DNA from: an uncultured Paracoccaceae bacterium | Lineage (GTDB): Bacteria; Pseudomonadota; Alphaproteobacteria; Rhodobacterales; Rhodobacteraceae | Direction of reading: 5' to 3' | Length of the DNA stretch: 64,000 nt | NCBI GenBank assembly: GCA_947500055.1 | Contig: CANMQO010000005.1 | Coordinates: 1 to 64,000 of the forward strand | Shown: positions 1 to 9,248 of the stretch, in pieces | Layout of the letters: each line of letters starts with the position of its first letter | How positions within the stretch are numbered: position 1 is the first letter of the stretch | The notes under the pieces: model-generated | Seen by the model: the letters and a program-made list of their open reading frames with translations, nothing else | What the model was told of the DNA's origin: nothing | Database searches by the model: none | Position numbers and translations under genes: made by a program

Positions 1-163
1 GCTCTCCCTGTTGGTCTTGTGTTGGATCGTTTATTCTCATCATTCGGCGGGCAGTCTCATGAAGTGAGAGTTATTCGTCAATGCGCATCTTGTGAAACGG
101 ATTGAAAACTTCTGCGCCCAATTGATTGGCTGTGGCGCGGACTTTTTGCCCGCTCAGGGCGCG

Positions 164-370
164 TTAATCCGGGAGATTACCACCGATGGCCGTGAACCTG
201 CCATCCCAGAACTCGGTTGCGGGTCTTACCCAGACCTGGCCTTGCACATCGTCATAGATCACGACATCGGTGCCGTCGGTCTCGAGCAAACCTTCAGACA
301 GCACACGATAAAGACCACCTTTCCTGTGGCGATGGGTGGCGCGCCAGCGGGTTGTCTCATCCATGATCAT
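164..370 (-). CDS. DUF1653-like small protein
   Basis: A 68-residue cytoplasmic protein with no signal peptide or membrane segment. The central stretch (YRVLSEGL, VVIYDDVQGQ, VWVRPATEFWDGRF) follows the pattern of DUF1653 proteins, which have no established function. Its ATG overlaps the stop codon of the upstream ribonucleotide reductase (ATGA), so the two are probably translationally coupled. The family assignment is by pattern only and could be wrong; that it is a real gene rests on the coupling and the compositionally normal protein. Confidence 0.7.
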   Translation of the reverse strand: MIMDETTRWRATHRHRKGGLYRVLSEGLLETDGTDVVIYDDVQGQVWVRPATEFWDGRFTAIGGNLPD

Positions 371-2100
371 CGCTCCATCTCCTCAAGCACGCTACCGGTG
401 ATACTGTTGGGGCGGAAGGTCGTGCAACCCTTGCAGCCCGCGTCATAGGCCTCCTGATAGACGCTCTTGAACGCATCGAAGGTGATCGCTTCGGGGCAGT
501 TCACGGTCTTGGAAATCCCACCATCCACCCAGCGTTGCGCCGCGGCTTGCATGACGACATGTTCTGAAGGTTGCAGATCTGCCGCAGTGACAAATGCGTC
601 GGGCAGTTTCGCGCCCGCACCAAACATCTGGTGATAAAGCCAGATTGCGTAATCCTTGACCGTTTCGTGGTGCTGTTTTCCCTGCGCAGTGTTGACAGTG
701 CGTTGATATGAAAATGAAAATACAGGTTCGATCCCGGATGAGACATTGCCCGCAAGCATTGAAATCGTGCCCGTCGGCGCGATGGAGGTAAGCGCGGCAT
801 TGCGTAAGCCGTGACGCAGGATGAGGCGACGCACCTCGGGATCAAGACGAGCAATCATCGGATGATCCTGATGGCGTTGCGCAACATACGCGGGAAATGC
901 CCCGCGTTCCTCCGCCAAATGGGCTGATGCGGTATAGGCCGCGTTTTGTAAGACGCGCATCCAGTTGCCCAAAACCTGTGCGGCGGCATCGCTGCCATAT
1001 GGTATCCCGAGCATGATCAGTGCATCAGCCACCGCCGTGACGCCGATACCGATGCGGCGTTTTTCACGGGCCTCACGACGCTGCGCAGCGTTCGCAAATT
1101 GCGATACCTCAATCGCATTGTCGAGCATCCGAACCGCGACGCCCGTCAGTCGTCGCAGCTCAGTCAAATCGAGAAATGCGGCTTTTTCGAAGGGCGACCG
1201 AACGAGGCGCGCCAGATTTATCGACGCGAGCGGGCAAGTGCCGTTGGGCGGAAGCGGCTGTTCCGCGCAGGAGTTGGTGGCGGAAATCTCCTCAAGGTAA
1301 TTCAGCGGGTTCATGGCGTTGATGCGGTCAATAAAGAGAACGCCTGGTTCAGCCGCCGCATAGGTACGTTTCATAATTATTTGCCACAAGTCGCGCGCAT
1401 CGATCGTTTCGAAGATTCGACCTTCCCACATCAAATCCCAATGCGTGTTGTCCCTTACCGCTTGCATAAAGGCGTCTGTCACCATGACCGACAAATTAAA
1501 GTTACGAAGTTTGAACGGGTCAGACTTCGCGTTTGCGAAGGCAATGATATCCGGGTGATCACAACGCATGGTGGCCATCATCGCACCACGGCCCATCCCT
1601 TTGACAACCATTGCACAGACAGAGTCGAAAATTTCCATTGCCGCGATGGGCCCGGCGGCGCCACAGTCCAGCCCGGTAACATAAGTTCCGACAGGTCGGA
1701 TCGTCGAAAAATCGTAGCCCAGCCCGCCACCCATCTGCATGGTCAGAGCGGCTTGTTTTGCGGTATCCATGATTCCGGCGACAGAATCCGGGATCGTCTG
1801 CATCACAAATGTATTCGCCAGCGTGATGTGACGAGCCGTCCCGCAGCCCGCGAGAATCCGACCTGCGGGGAGTAGTTTGAAATCTTCCATAGCTGCAAAG
1901 AAACGGTCGGCGACATTGGACTGCATGTCGGATCGCTCAGCACGGGCCAGACCATTCGCGACGCGACGCCAGGTGCTTTCAATAGTCTGATCTATTGCTC
2001 TGCCGTTGACGCGGTATTGGTATTTCTCTTTCCAGATGAATGCGGAGATCGCCTGATCAAACCCACCTCGATTCTTTGGCACCTCCAGTTCGTCGGGCAT
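367..2100 (-). CDS. nrdJ: adenosylcobalamin-dependent (class II) ribonucleotide reductase, short form
   Basis: Reduces ribonucleotides to deoxyribonucleotides using a B12-derived radical. Family signatures are clear: MGGGLGYDFSTIRP near residue 120, GAMMATMRCDHPDI near 175, the radical-site block NSCAEQPLPPNGTC near 280 (N-x-C-x-E), PTGTISMLAGNVSSGIEP near 440 and GCKGCTTFRPN close to the C-terminus. Two things are odd. Where family members usually carry the first redox cysteine (N-C-F-V) this protein reads N-T-F-V. It also stops at residue 577, soon after the GCKGCTTFRPN block, so the C-terminal tail with the CxxC re-reduction cysteines seen in longer members is absent. A GAGG ribosome site lies 7 nt before the ATG. 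Family call is firm; whether the enzyme is conventional is not. Confidence 0.9.
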   Translation of the reverse strand: MPDELEVPKNRGGFDQAISAFIWKEKYQYRVNGRAIDQTIESTWRRVANGLARAERSDMQSNVADRFFAAMEDFKLLPAGRILAGCGTARHITLANTFVMQTIPDSVAGIMDTAKQAALTMQMGGGLGYDFSTIRPVGTYVTGLDCGAAGPIAAMEIFDSVCAMVVKGMGRGAMMATMRCDHPDIIAFANAKSDPFKLRNFNLSVMVTDAFMQAVRDNTHWDLMWEGRIFETIDARDLWQIIMKRTYAAAEPGVLFIDRINAMNPLNYLEEISATNSCAEQPLPPNGTCPLASINLARLVRSPFEKAAFLDLTELRRLTGVAVRMLDNAIEVSQFANAAQRREAREKRRIGIGVTAVADALIMLGIPYGSDAAAQVLGNWMRVLQNAAYTASAHLAEERGAFPAYVAQRHQDHPMIARLDPEVRRLILRHGLRNAALTSIAPTGTISMLAGNVSSGIEPVFSFSYQRTVNTAQGKQHHETVKDYAIWLYHQMFGAGAKLPDAFVTAADLQPSEHVVMQAAAQRWVDGGISKTVNCPEAITFDAFKSVYQEAYDAGCKGCTTFRPNSITGSVLEEMER

Positions 2101-2639
2101 TCCTTTACCTCGTTACATGCGCAAACGGACCCGTTTGCTTCAATTATTAAGCCGGTCACGAAACGGCGTGGCCTCAATCCATTCATTGAGACTACTGAAG
2201 TGCCGCATAGGTTGTATATACGAGTTGACGATATTCTCTATGGTGGCGTCAAGGACACCGCCGTCAGCTTGGCTAACGTCAAGTGTTCAGGGGTAGAATC
2301 CGGTGTCTGGCTTGCTCCTTGGCACCCCTTTCCGCCATCGACAAAGTTTCTCCTTGGTGGAACGTTTGCTGCAGATTGCCAAATTTGAAATCGCTTACTT
2401 CTATGAATCGAGTTGGTTAACAAAAGGTTTCAACTGGTTGTTTCTCTGTCCGCGAGGCGTTTCGCCACGTGACAGCCTGCGGGGAGCACCATTTCAGGGC
2501 AGTGATCCAGTAAAGAAGGGCATCTTGGTCCGAAAAGCCGGGGCTTGGAGCGTTATGCAAAAAAACCGCAATCACCTAACGCTGCCTGAAACCCGCGATT
2601 TCAACGCATTATGTGATACGTGATGTGCCAGGTATTTCG
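2101..2639. other. 539-bp intergenic region upstream of nrdJ
   Basis: No convincing gene was found on either strand; the open frames here lack a ribosome site and recognisable protein sequence. It holds the nrdJ leader, including the inverted repeat listed at 2121-2138. I looked on the reverse strand for a cobalamin riboswitch. Only loose fragments (AGCCAGACACCGG) resemble its conserved boxes, and the core is missing. Confidence 0.5.
2121..2138. promoter_or_regulatory. perfect inverted repeat in the nrdJ leader
   Basis: GCAAACGGACCCGTTTGC: two perfect 8-bp arms separated by 2 bp, ending about 20 nt before the nrdJ start codon. The AAACG...CGTTT shape is reminiscent of LacI-type operators, but it could instead form a hairpin in the mRNA leader. 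It does not resemble the NrdR box. Symmetry is observed; the regulatory role is inferred. Confidence 0.5.
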
Positions 2640-3617
2640 TCAAACGCTATCGTTGTCGGCTTTTCCTTCAGGGAAGAAGCAGGCTGCTTGATGGCGCTCG
2701 CCAGACAATACGGGAAGCTCTTGCCGACATCTCTCCTCGGACTTCCAACAACGCGGAGCGAATGGGCATCCCTGCGGTATGTCCAGTGGCGAAGGCAGTT
2801 CCCCCGTCAATTTGATACGGTCCCGCCGCGCATTGGGTTCCGCGCTTGGCGTGGCCGAAAGCAACGCTCTTGTGTAGGGGTGTCTTGGCGCGGCAAAAAG
2901 CGCGTCCTTGGGGCCTTTTTCGACTGCGCGACCAAGATACATTACGATTACATCATCAGCGACATGGCGTACAACGCTCAGGTCGTGACTGATAAAAAGA
3001 TAGGCCAGCTGCAACCTGTCCTGCAATTCCGTCAACAGGTTGAGGATTGCGCTCTGTATCGAGAGATCAAGTGCTGAGACGGGCTCATCCAGAACCAGCA
3101 CCTTAGGGTCCAGCATCAGCGCGCGCGCAATCGCAATTCTTTGGCGCTGCCCGCCCGAGAACATGTGCGGGTAGCGGTCAAAATGTTCAGGACGCAGCCC
3201 AACCATCTCAAGCATCTCGCGCGCACGTTCTTCGCGTTCGGTGCGGGAAAGATCGGGGCGGTTGATGGTCAACGGTTCCTGCAGGATGGTTCCGATCCGT
3301 TGACGCGGGTTCAGTGACCCGTAGGGGTCCTGAAACACGATTTGCACCGATTGCCGCAGGTCTGCCCAATCGGCAGGCTCAACCGGCTTGCCCTCAAGCG
3401 TCAGCGTGCCCTCGGTCGGGGTTTCGATCATTGCAACCATCCGGGCGAGCGTTGATTTCCCGCAACCGCTTTCGCCGACAACCGCAAGAGTCTTTCCGGC
3501 ACTAAGCTCAAAATCAAGCCCGGCAACGGCGCGCAGAACACGCGGCTTTCGCATCATGCCACCGCTGATATTATAGTGCCGCTTTAACCCGGTTGCGTGA
3601 ATGACCGCATTCGTCAT
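2640..3617 (-). CDS. peptide ABC transporter ATP-binding protein (DppF/OppF type)
   Basis: ATPase subunit of a dipeptide/oligopeptide importer, 325 residues. Walker A GESGCGKST, signature FSGGQRQRI and Walker B VLVLDEP are all present, followed by the C-terminal oligopeptide-transporter extension with spaced cysteines (GCPFAPRCW, ERCRQ). The start at 3617 is chosen because its ATG overlaps the stop of the preceding ATPase (ATGA); an in-frame ATG 13 codons upstream would intrude on that gene. It is the last gene of the dpp-like operon. Confidence 0.93.
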   Translation of the reverse strand: MTNAVIHATGLKRHYNISGGMMRKPRVLRAVAGLDFELSAGKTLAVVGESGCGKSTLARMVAMIETPTEGTLTLEGKPVEPADWADLRQSVQIVFQDPYGSLNPRQRIGTILQEPLTINRPDLSRTEREERAREMLEMVGLRPEHFDRYPHMFSGGQRQRIAIARALMLDPKVLVLDEPVSALDLSIQSAILNLLTELQDRLQLAYLFISHDLSVVRHVADDVIVMYLGRAVEKGPKDALFAAPRHPYTRALLSATPSAEPNARRDRIKLTGELPSPLDIPQGCPFAPRCWKSEERCRQELPVLSGERHQAACFFPEGKADNDSV

Positions 3618-4591
3618 GCTCCGGTCCTTTCGGCTATATTCAGCGGATAGTGGCAACGTATGTCGCCCAGTTCAGAGCCCGCCGGTATGGGCGGGGTCAA
3701 TCGACAGGTGTCATTGGCAAATTTGCAGCGGGGCGAGAACAGGCACCCTGTCGGGCGGTCAAACTGCCCGGGTACCACGCCCGGAATTGTTGGCAGCAAC
3801 CTGTCTGTCGCGCGCTCTGGCAAGGCGTCCAGAAGTGCAGCCGTATAGGGATGGAAAGGTCGCTCAAACAATGGGCCGACCGGCTGCTCTTCAATCTTTT
3901 GTCCTGCATATTGTACACTGACCCGTTCTGCGGTTTCAGCCACAACGCCCATATCATGAGTGATCAATACAAGACCCATACCGGTTTCCCGGCGAAGATC
4001 TGACAAAAGATCAAGAATCTGCGCCTGAATGGTCACGTCAAGCGCAGTGGTCGGTTCATCCGCGATCAGCAGTTTGGGTTTGCACGCGATGGCCATGGCA
4101 ATCATCACACGCTGGTTCATGCCGCCAGACATCTGGTGTGGAAAGGCCGAAAGGCGTTTTTCGGGATCGGGAATGCCGACCTGTTCGAATAACTCAACCG
4201 CGCGTTTGTGCCGGGCGGTGCGATCAAGGCCAAGGTGAATGCGCAAAGCCTCCTTGATCTGCCATCCCACGGTGAAGCAGGGGTTCAGGGCCGACATCGG
4301 TTCCTGAAAGATCATTGCGAGGTCGTTGCCAATGATCCTGCGCCGGGCGTTCCTGTCAATGTTCAGCAGATCCATGTCGTCAAAGATGATCTCATCTGCG
4401 GTGACGGTTGCCGTCCACGGCAACAGGCCCATCAACGCCAGCATGGATACCGACTTGCCCGATCCGCTTTCGCCAACAATGGCGAGGATTTCGCCGGCAT
4501 CGACATCAAGATTGAGTCCATCAACGGCACGAAATTCGCCTGAGGCGGTGGAGAATGAAACACTGAGGTTACGGATGCGCAACAAGGACAT
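3614..4591 (-). CDS. peptide ABC transporter ATP-binding protein (DppD/OppD type)
   Basis: Second ATPase of the importer, 325 residues. Walker A GESGSGKS, signature [10 protein letters not shown], Walker B LLIADEP and a switch histidine in LITHDMG are intact. The C-terminal oligo_HPY-type extension carries GCLFSPRC. It starts 3 nt after the DppC-type permease and overlaps the next ATPase by 4 nt, so the two ATPases are probably made in matched amounts and form the nucleotide-binding heterodimer. Confidence 0.94.
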   Translation of the reverse strand: MSLLRIRNLSVSFSTASGEFRAVDGLNLDVDAGEILAIVGESGSGKSVSMLALMGLLPWTATVTADEIIFDDMDLLNIDRNARRRIIGNDLAMIFQEPMSALNPCFTVGWQIKEALRIHLGLDRTARHKRAVELFEQVGIPDPEKRLSAFPHQMSGGMNQRVMIAMAIACKPKLLIADEPTTALDVTIQAQILDLLSDLRRETGMGLVLITHDMGVVAETAERVSVQYAGQKIEEQPVGPLFERPFHPYTAALLDALPERATDRLLPTIPGVVPGQFDRPTGCLFSPRCKFANDTCRLTPPIPAGSELGDIRCHYPLNIAERTGA

Positions 4592-4594
4592 GGC

Positions 4595-5488
4595 TCAGCT
4601 TCTTTTTAGTTTGGGGTCAAGTGCGTCGCGTAGACCGTCACCCATCAGGTTGATGGCCAGCACGGTGACGAGGATCGCAAGACCGGGGAAGGTCACAACC
4701 CACCAAGCGCGTAGAATGAATTCGCGGGCCTCTGCCAGCATGGTGCCCCATTCCGGCGTTGGCGGCTGCGCACCCATCCCGAGAAAGCCAAGGGCCGCGG
4801 CATCAAGAATTGCCGTGGAAAACGACAGCGCAGCTTGCACGATGATGGGGGCCAGACAATTCGGCAGAACAGTGATGAACATTAGCCGTGGCAAGCCGGC
4901 GCCAGCAACCTTGGCTGATGTAACGTAGTCCTTCTGCCGTTCAGCCATCACGCTTGCGCGGGTCAGGCGCACGTAATGCGGCTGCAACACGATGGCGATG
5001 GCGATCATGGCGTTGGTCAGTGACGGGCCGAGGATAGCGACCAGAACAAGTGCTAACAAAAGCGATGGGAAGGCCAGGATGACATCCATGATCCGCATGA
5101 TGACGGTGTCCACCCATTTGGGTGCAAACCCAGCCAGAAGCCCCACCAGAATGCCACCGGTCGCCGCGATGCTGACGACGACAATTCCGACAAAAAATGA
5201 AAACCGCGCCCCGACGATCAATCGCGACAGCATATCGCGACCTAGTGGATCGGTTCCAAGCGGATAGGTCCAATCGCCACCTTCTTGCCAAAACGGCGGT
5301 TGTAGCGTGGCATCCCGAAATTGGGCAGTTGGATCATGTGGCGCGATCCAGGGACCAAAGAGCGCCACAAATGCGAATGCGGCAAATATCCAGAGGCCAA
5401 TCACCGCGCCGCGGTTTTCGCGGAAATAGAACCAGAACTCGCGGAGCGGGCCAGGGCGGGTAACAGCGGAGGTCGTGTCAGTCATCAC
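4595..5488 (-). CDS. peptide ABC transporter permease (DppC type)
   Basis: Inner-membrane permease, 297 residues. It has an N-terminal cytoplasmic segment, a first membrane helix around residues 30-50, a periplasmic loop with the DPLGRDMLSRL motif, then a block of helices. The EAA-type loop that contacts the ATPases reads AAALGFLGMGAQPPTPEWG. The start overlaps the stop of the DppB-type permease. A second ATG immediately follows the first, so the start is uncertain by one codon. Confidence 0.94.
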   Translation of the reverse strand: MMTDTTSAVTRPGPLREFWFYFRENRGAVIGLWIFAAFAFVALFGPWIAPHDPTAQFRDATLQPPFWQEGGDWTYPLGTDPLGRDMLSRLIVGARFSFFVGIVVVSIAATGGILVGLLAGFAPKWVDTVIMRIMDVILAFPSLLLALVLVAILGPSLTNAMIAIAIVLQPHYVRLTRASVMAERQKDYVTSAKVAGAGLPRLMFITVLPNCLAPIIVQAALSFSTAILDAAALGFLGMGAQPPTPEWGTMLAEAREFILRAWWVVTFPGLAILVTVLAINLMGDGLRDALDPKLKRS

Positions 5489-6492
5489 CGCTTCCTAATC
5501 TTGGGGTTGATGACGCCATAAAGCATATCAACGGTCAGGTTTACGATCATCACGGCCACCGCGATCAGCAGCAGACCGCCCTGAACCACCGGATAGTCAC
5601 GCCGGAAAATGCTATCGACCATCCATTTGCCAATGCCCGGCCAGCTAAAGATCGTTTCGGTCAAGATGGCGCCAGCCAGCAAGGTGCCGACAGACAGACC
5701 GATCACGGTAATGACAGGGATCAGCGCATTGCGCAGCGCGTGCACCCCGTTGATCCGTCCGGAACCCAGCCCCTTGGCGCGCGCCGTTCTTATGTAATCT
5801 TCGCCAAGCACTTCCAGCATGGCGGACCGGGTTTGCCGTGCGATCACGGCCAGCGGGATGGTGCCTAACACAATTGTTGGCAAAACGAGATGGCGCACGG
5901 CAGAGGCGAATGCCCCTTTTTGCCCAGATGCCAGGCTGTCGATCAGCATGAACCCAGTGGGGTCGGGGAAATAGTAAATCAGGTCGATCCGACCTGAAAC
6001 CGGGGTCCATTGCAAGTTTCCGGAAAACACGATGATCAGCAAAAGCGCCCACCAGAAAATCGGCATCGAATACCCGATTAGCGCGGTGGACATCAGCGCC
6101 CGGTCGTAAAACTTACCCCGATTGACGGCGGCGATAACCCCGGCAGGCAGACCTATGACCACAGCGAACACCATTGCACAAAGCGACAATTCCAATGTGG
6201 CTGGGAAAAGCGCAAAGAATTCATCCCAGACCGGTTTCTTGGTGACAAAGGAATTTCCCAGATCACCTTGCAGGACACCGGTCAGATACTCCCAGAACTG
6301 CACATAGATGGGGCGATCAAATCCGAACTGCGCCTCAAGCTCGGCATAACGCTCGGCGGTCAGACCACGCTCACCCGCCATGACGATAATCGGGTCGCCC
6401 GGCAGCACGCGGATAAATCCGAATGAAATCAGCGTCACCCCTATGAATGTTGGCACAAAGGTCAGCAGACGGCGCAGGACATAATTCAGCAT
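5485..6492 (-). CDS. peptide ABC transporter permease (DppB type)
   Basis: Inner-membrane permease, 335 residues, with the N-terminal helix VPTFIGVTLISFGFIRVLPG typical of DppB/OppB proteins. The C-terminal EAA loop contains RARGLG-like RTARAKGLG and ETIFSWPGIGKW. It overlaps the preceding M24 peptidase gene by 7 nt. With the DppC-type partner it forms the translocation channel for peptides delivered by the binding protein at 7656-9248. Confidence 0.95.
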   Translation of the reverse strand: MLNYVLRRLLTFVPTFIGVTLISFGFIRVLPGDPIIVMAGERGLTAERYAELEAQFGFDRPIYVQFWEYLTGVLQGDLGNSFVTKKPVWDEFFALFPATLELSLCAMVFAVVIGLPAGVIAAVNRGKFYDRALMSTALIGYSMPIFWWALLLIIVFSGNLQWTPVSGRIDLIYYFPDPTGFMLIDSLASGQKGAFASAVRHLVLPTIVLGTIPLAVIARQTRSAMLEVLGEDYIRTARAKGLGSGRINGVHALRNALIPVITVIGLSVGTLLAGAILTETIFSWPGIGKWMVDSIFRRDYPVVQGGLLLIAVAVMIVNLTVDMLYGVINPKIRKR

Positions 6493-7595
6493 TTCAGCAC
6501 TGTCAGTTCCTTTGGAAAATGGGTCAGTGAGGTGCAGCCGTCATCGGTGATCAGCACGTCATCCTCAATACGGACGCCAAAATTGTCGATTTCGTAAAGC
6601 CCCGGTTCATTGGTATAGACGGTGCCTGCAGGCAAAACCTGATGGTTGCCACGCATGATATAAGGGGCTTCATGCACATCCCTGCCTAGCCCGTGACCCG
6701 TTTTTGTGCGGATACGGTCAGCATAGGGGGACGCCTCAAGAACGCCGGTCACGGCATCATCGATCTGGTGGGCTGTCACGCCAGCGCGCGTCACCTCAAA
6801 TCCCTTGAGGTTCGCGCGCAAGACGGTGTCATAGACAGCTTGCCCTTCGTCTGTGGCGTGATCCAGGAATACCGTCCTTGTGACATCGGCGGCAAAGCCG
6901 TGCTTGCGTGCTCCAAAGTCCAACAACAGCGCGTCCCCGGCCTTGACGGCATAATTGGCACGGGCTTTAGCATGGGGGCGTGCCGATCCGTCGCCTGCAG
7001 CAACAATCGGTGCAAATGACTGATCTTCAGCCCCTTCAGCAAAAAGGTTCTGGATCAGGGCCTGTTCAATCTCTTTCTCTGTTTGTCCTAACCGCACATT
7101 GTCCAGTGTCCGCGCCAGCGCGCGTTCGGAAATGGTGATGGCGGCGCTCAGTGCATCGATATCGGCAGCTGTCTTGATCATCCGCAAACCGGAAATCTCG
7201 CGCTCTGCATCTACGATCCGCAGATCAGGCTGGGCGCGCAACATGGCGTGATGCACGAAAACGCGCATGACCTGCCCCTCAACGGCAAGCGATCCGATTT
7301 GTAAGTGGTTCAAGAGGGCAGCAAAGGCAGCGTCATAGCCATCCTGATCGCGCCAATCAAAAACGGGACCGTCAAATCCGACAAGGTCCCAGCTGCGCAA
7401 TTCAAGGTTTGGCACCAATGCGGCAGGTGGGTCTTTTGCTGGGACAACCAGCAGGAAGGGCCGTTCATGGCTCATGAATGGATGGATCACGGCGCGCGCG
7501 AAATTTGGGCCAGGCACGAGGGCCACGGCATCGACACCAAGTTCGGCGGCGATATCGGCATATTGTGTAAGCCGGTCAGATAATTTGTTAGTCAA
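6486..7595 (-). CDS. M24 family aminopeptidase (Xaa-Pro peptidase type)
   Basis: Cytoplasmic metallopeptidase of the pita-bread fold, 369 residues, with a creatinase-like N-terminal domain (about 1-140) and catalytic domain (about 150-365). Metal ligands are visible: D in LLLDFGARK, D in AADVTRT, H in HGLGRDVHE, E in TNEPGLY and E in VRIEDDV. The only reasonable start is a TTG. Its place inside a peptide-import operon suggests it trims imported proline-containing peptides. No signal peptide is seen. Substrate is inferred from family and context. Confidence 0.9.
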   Translation of the reverse strand: MTNKLSDRLTQYADIAAELGVDAVALVPGPNFARAVIHPFMSHERPFLLVVPAKDPPAALVPNLELRSWDLVGFDGPVFDWRDQDGYDAAFAALLNHLQIGSLAVEGQVMRVFVHHAMLRAQPDLRIVDAEREISGLRMIKTAADIDALSAAITISERALARTLDNVRLGQTEKEIEQALIQNLFAEGAEDQSFAPIVAAGDGSARPHAKARANYAVKAGDALLLDFGARKHGFAADVTRTVFLDHATDEGQAVYDTVLRANLKGFEVTRAGVTAHQIDDAVTGVLEASPYADRIRTKTGHGLGRDVHEAPYIMRGNHQVLPAGTVYTNEPGLYEIDNFGVRIEDDVLITDDGCTSLTHFPKELTVLKC

Positions 7596-7621
7596 TGGTA
7601 TGTCCGCATCATCTAAGACGA

Positions 7622-7645
7622 GAGGCGCCCCTGGAAGGGCGCCTC
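7622..7645 (-). terminator. hairpin between the peptide-binding protein and peptidase genes
   Basis: GAGGCGCCC and GGGCGCCTC form a perfect 9-bp stem with a 6-nt loop, 10 nt after the binding-protein stop. No strong U tract follows. It fits an attenuator or mRNA-stabilising 3' hairpin that keeps binding-protein transcript above that of the downstream transporter genes, a common arrangement in ABC import operons. Confidence 0.6.
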
Positions 7646-7655
7646 AAGTTGTTGG

Positions 7656-9248
7656 TTACTGCGACAGGCCAACCTGGTTGAAGATATGGCCACCCAGCGG
7701 GTGCACGATATAGCCTTCAACTTCCGGGCGCATGGTCATGTAAACAACCGAGTGCGCGATTGTGGCCCATGGCGCCTGCTCCTTGAAGATAACCTGTGCC
7801 TGCTCATAAAGCGGCTGACGCTCTTCCTGCGTTGGCAGCACTTTGGCTTGCTGGATCAGATCTTCGAAGGGCTGGTGGCACCACTGCGCACGGTTCGAGT
7901 TTTCGCGACCGTCGCAACCCAGCAGAACAGCCAGGAAGTTATCTGGGTCTCCGTTGTCGCCAGTCCAACCCAGCAGAACGGCGCCGTCCCGATCCAGTTC
8001 GCGCGAACGGGACAGGTACTCACCCCATTCGTAGGACACGATTTCAACCGTGACGCCAATCTTTGCAAAATCTTCCTGCATCAGTTCGGCCATACGGCGT
8101 GCGTTCGGGTTATACGGGCGCTGCACGGGCATCGCCCAGATCTTCATGTTGAGGTCTTGGACACCTTCGGCGGCCAACATCTCTTTGGCCTTTTCGGGAT
8201 CATATGCATCATCCTCGATAGCATCGTTGTACGACCACATCGTCGGGGGCAGTGGGTTCTTGGCGATTTGGCCAGAGCCCTGGAAGACCACATCGATAAT
8301 CGCCTGCTTGTCGATCGCCATGTTCAGCGCCCGACGCACATTGGGATTGTCGTAAGGTGCAACCGTTGTGTTGTAGGCCAGATAACCGACGTTCAAGCCT
8401 TCTTGCTCCATCACCACGACATCTTCGGCGTCTTTCATTGCCTGAACATCGGCGGGGTTTGGATAAGCCATCACATGGCATTCACCGGCCTGCACCTTTT
8501 GGTAACGGACAGAGGCGTCAGGTGTGATCGCAAAGATCAGGCTTTCAACCTTGGCTGCATCGCCCCAATAGTCGTCATTCCGCAGATAACGGATAACAGC
8601 ATCTTTCTGGTAGGCTTGGAATGCAAACGGACCGGTGCCAATTGGCGCCTGGTTCAGCATTTCAGGCGTGCCAGCTTCCAGCATTGCCTCGCCATATTCA
8701 GCGGAAACGACCGATGCGAAGTCCATCGCCATATTGGCAACAAACGGGGCTTCGGGACGTGTCAGGTTGAAGATGACGGTGTAGTCATCAACTTTCTCGA
8801 TGCTGTCTACCAGGTCGGGCATCGACATACCGTCGAAATATTCCCAAGTGCCGCCGGACACGCCATTGTAAGGATGGTCGTCATCCTTTTGGCGATTGAA
8901 GGTAAAGATCACGTCGTCTGCGTTAAAGTCGCGGCTCGGTGTGAACATGTCGTTGGAATGGAATTTCACACCCTGACGCAGATTGAACGTAACGGTCATG
9001 CCATCTTCGGACACTTCCCAGCTTTCAGCCAGAGCAGGAATCACTTCGGTTGTGCCGACCTTGAACTCGGTCAAACGGTTGTAGATCGGGTGGCTGGAGG
9101 CATCAAATGTGGTGCCTGCGGTATATAGAGCGGGGTCAAAACCTTCTGGAGAACCCTCTGAGCAATAGACCAGCGACTGCGCAGAAGCCGCAGAAGCACC
9201 CAGTGCCCCGAGCAATAAACCCACAGCAATCTTTTGTTTGAGTAACAT
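7656..9248 (-). CDS. periplasmic peptide-binding protein (DppA/SBP family 5)
   Basis: Substrate-binding protein of the peptide importer, 530 residues. A Sec signal peptide occupies residues 1-23 (hydrophobic GLLLGALGASAASA, cleavage after AQ). The mature part shows SBP_bac_5 features: EGFDPALYTAG, ALAESWEVSEDG, TFNLRQGVKFHS, and the ALNMAIDKQAI block. A strong ribosome site (GGGAGG) precedes the ATG. It is first in the operon, ahead of M24 peptidase, two permeases and two ATPases. Peptides are the likely cargo; exact specificity cannot be read. Confidence 0.94.
   Translation of the reverse strand: MLLKQKIAVGLLLGALGASAASAQSLVYCSEGSPEGFDPALYTAGTTFDASSHPIYNRLTEFKVGTTEVIPALAESWEVSEDGMTVTFNLRQGVKFHSNDMFTPSRDFNADDVIFTFNRQKDDDHPYNGVSGGTWEYFDGMSMPDLVDSIEKVDDYTVIFNLTRPEAPFVANMAMDFASVVSAEYGEAMLEAGTPEMLNQAPIGTGPFAFQAYQKDAVIRYLRNDDYWGDAAKVESLIFAITPDASVRYQKVQAGECHVMAYPNPADVQAMKDAEDVVVMEQEGLNVGYLAYNTTVAPYDNPNVRRALNMAIDKQAIIDVVFQGSGQIAKNPLPPTMWSYNDAIEDDAYDPEKAKEMLAAEGVQDLNMKIWAMPVQRPYNPNARRMAELMQEDFAKIGVTVEIVSYEWGEYLSRSRELDRDGAVLLGWTGDNGDPDNFLAVLLGCDGRENSNRAQWCHQPFEDLIQQAKVLPTQEERQPLYEQAQVIFKEQAPWATIAHSVVYMTMRPEVEGYIVHPLGGHIFNQVGLSQ

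Noticed and set aside
92..448. Forward frame of 118 codons at the left edge
   Set aside because: It overlaps the DUF1653 and nrdJ coding region in antisense, lacks a ribosome site and shows no recognisable domain. Positions 1-163 otherwise show nothing I can support.
2101..2639. Possible cobalamin riboswitch upstream of nrdJ
   Set aside because: B12 control would make sense for a class II enzyme, but only weak fragments (AGCCAGACACCGG) were seen; the conserved core and the GCCACTG box are missing and spacing is wrong.
7686..9128. 480-codon forward frame opposite the peptide-binding protein
   Set aside because: It is the antisense of a clear SBP family 5 gene; its histidine- and valine-rich sequence has no family features.
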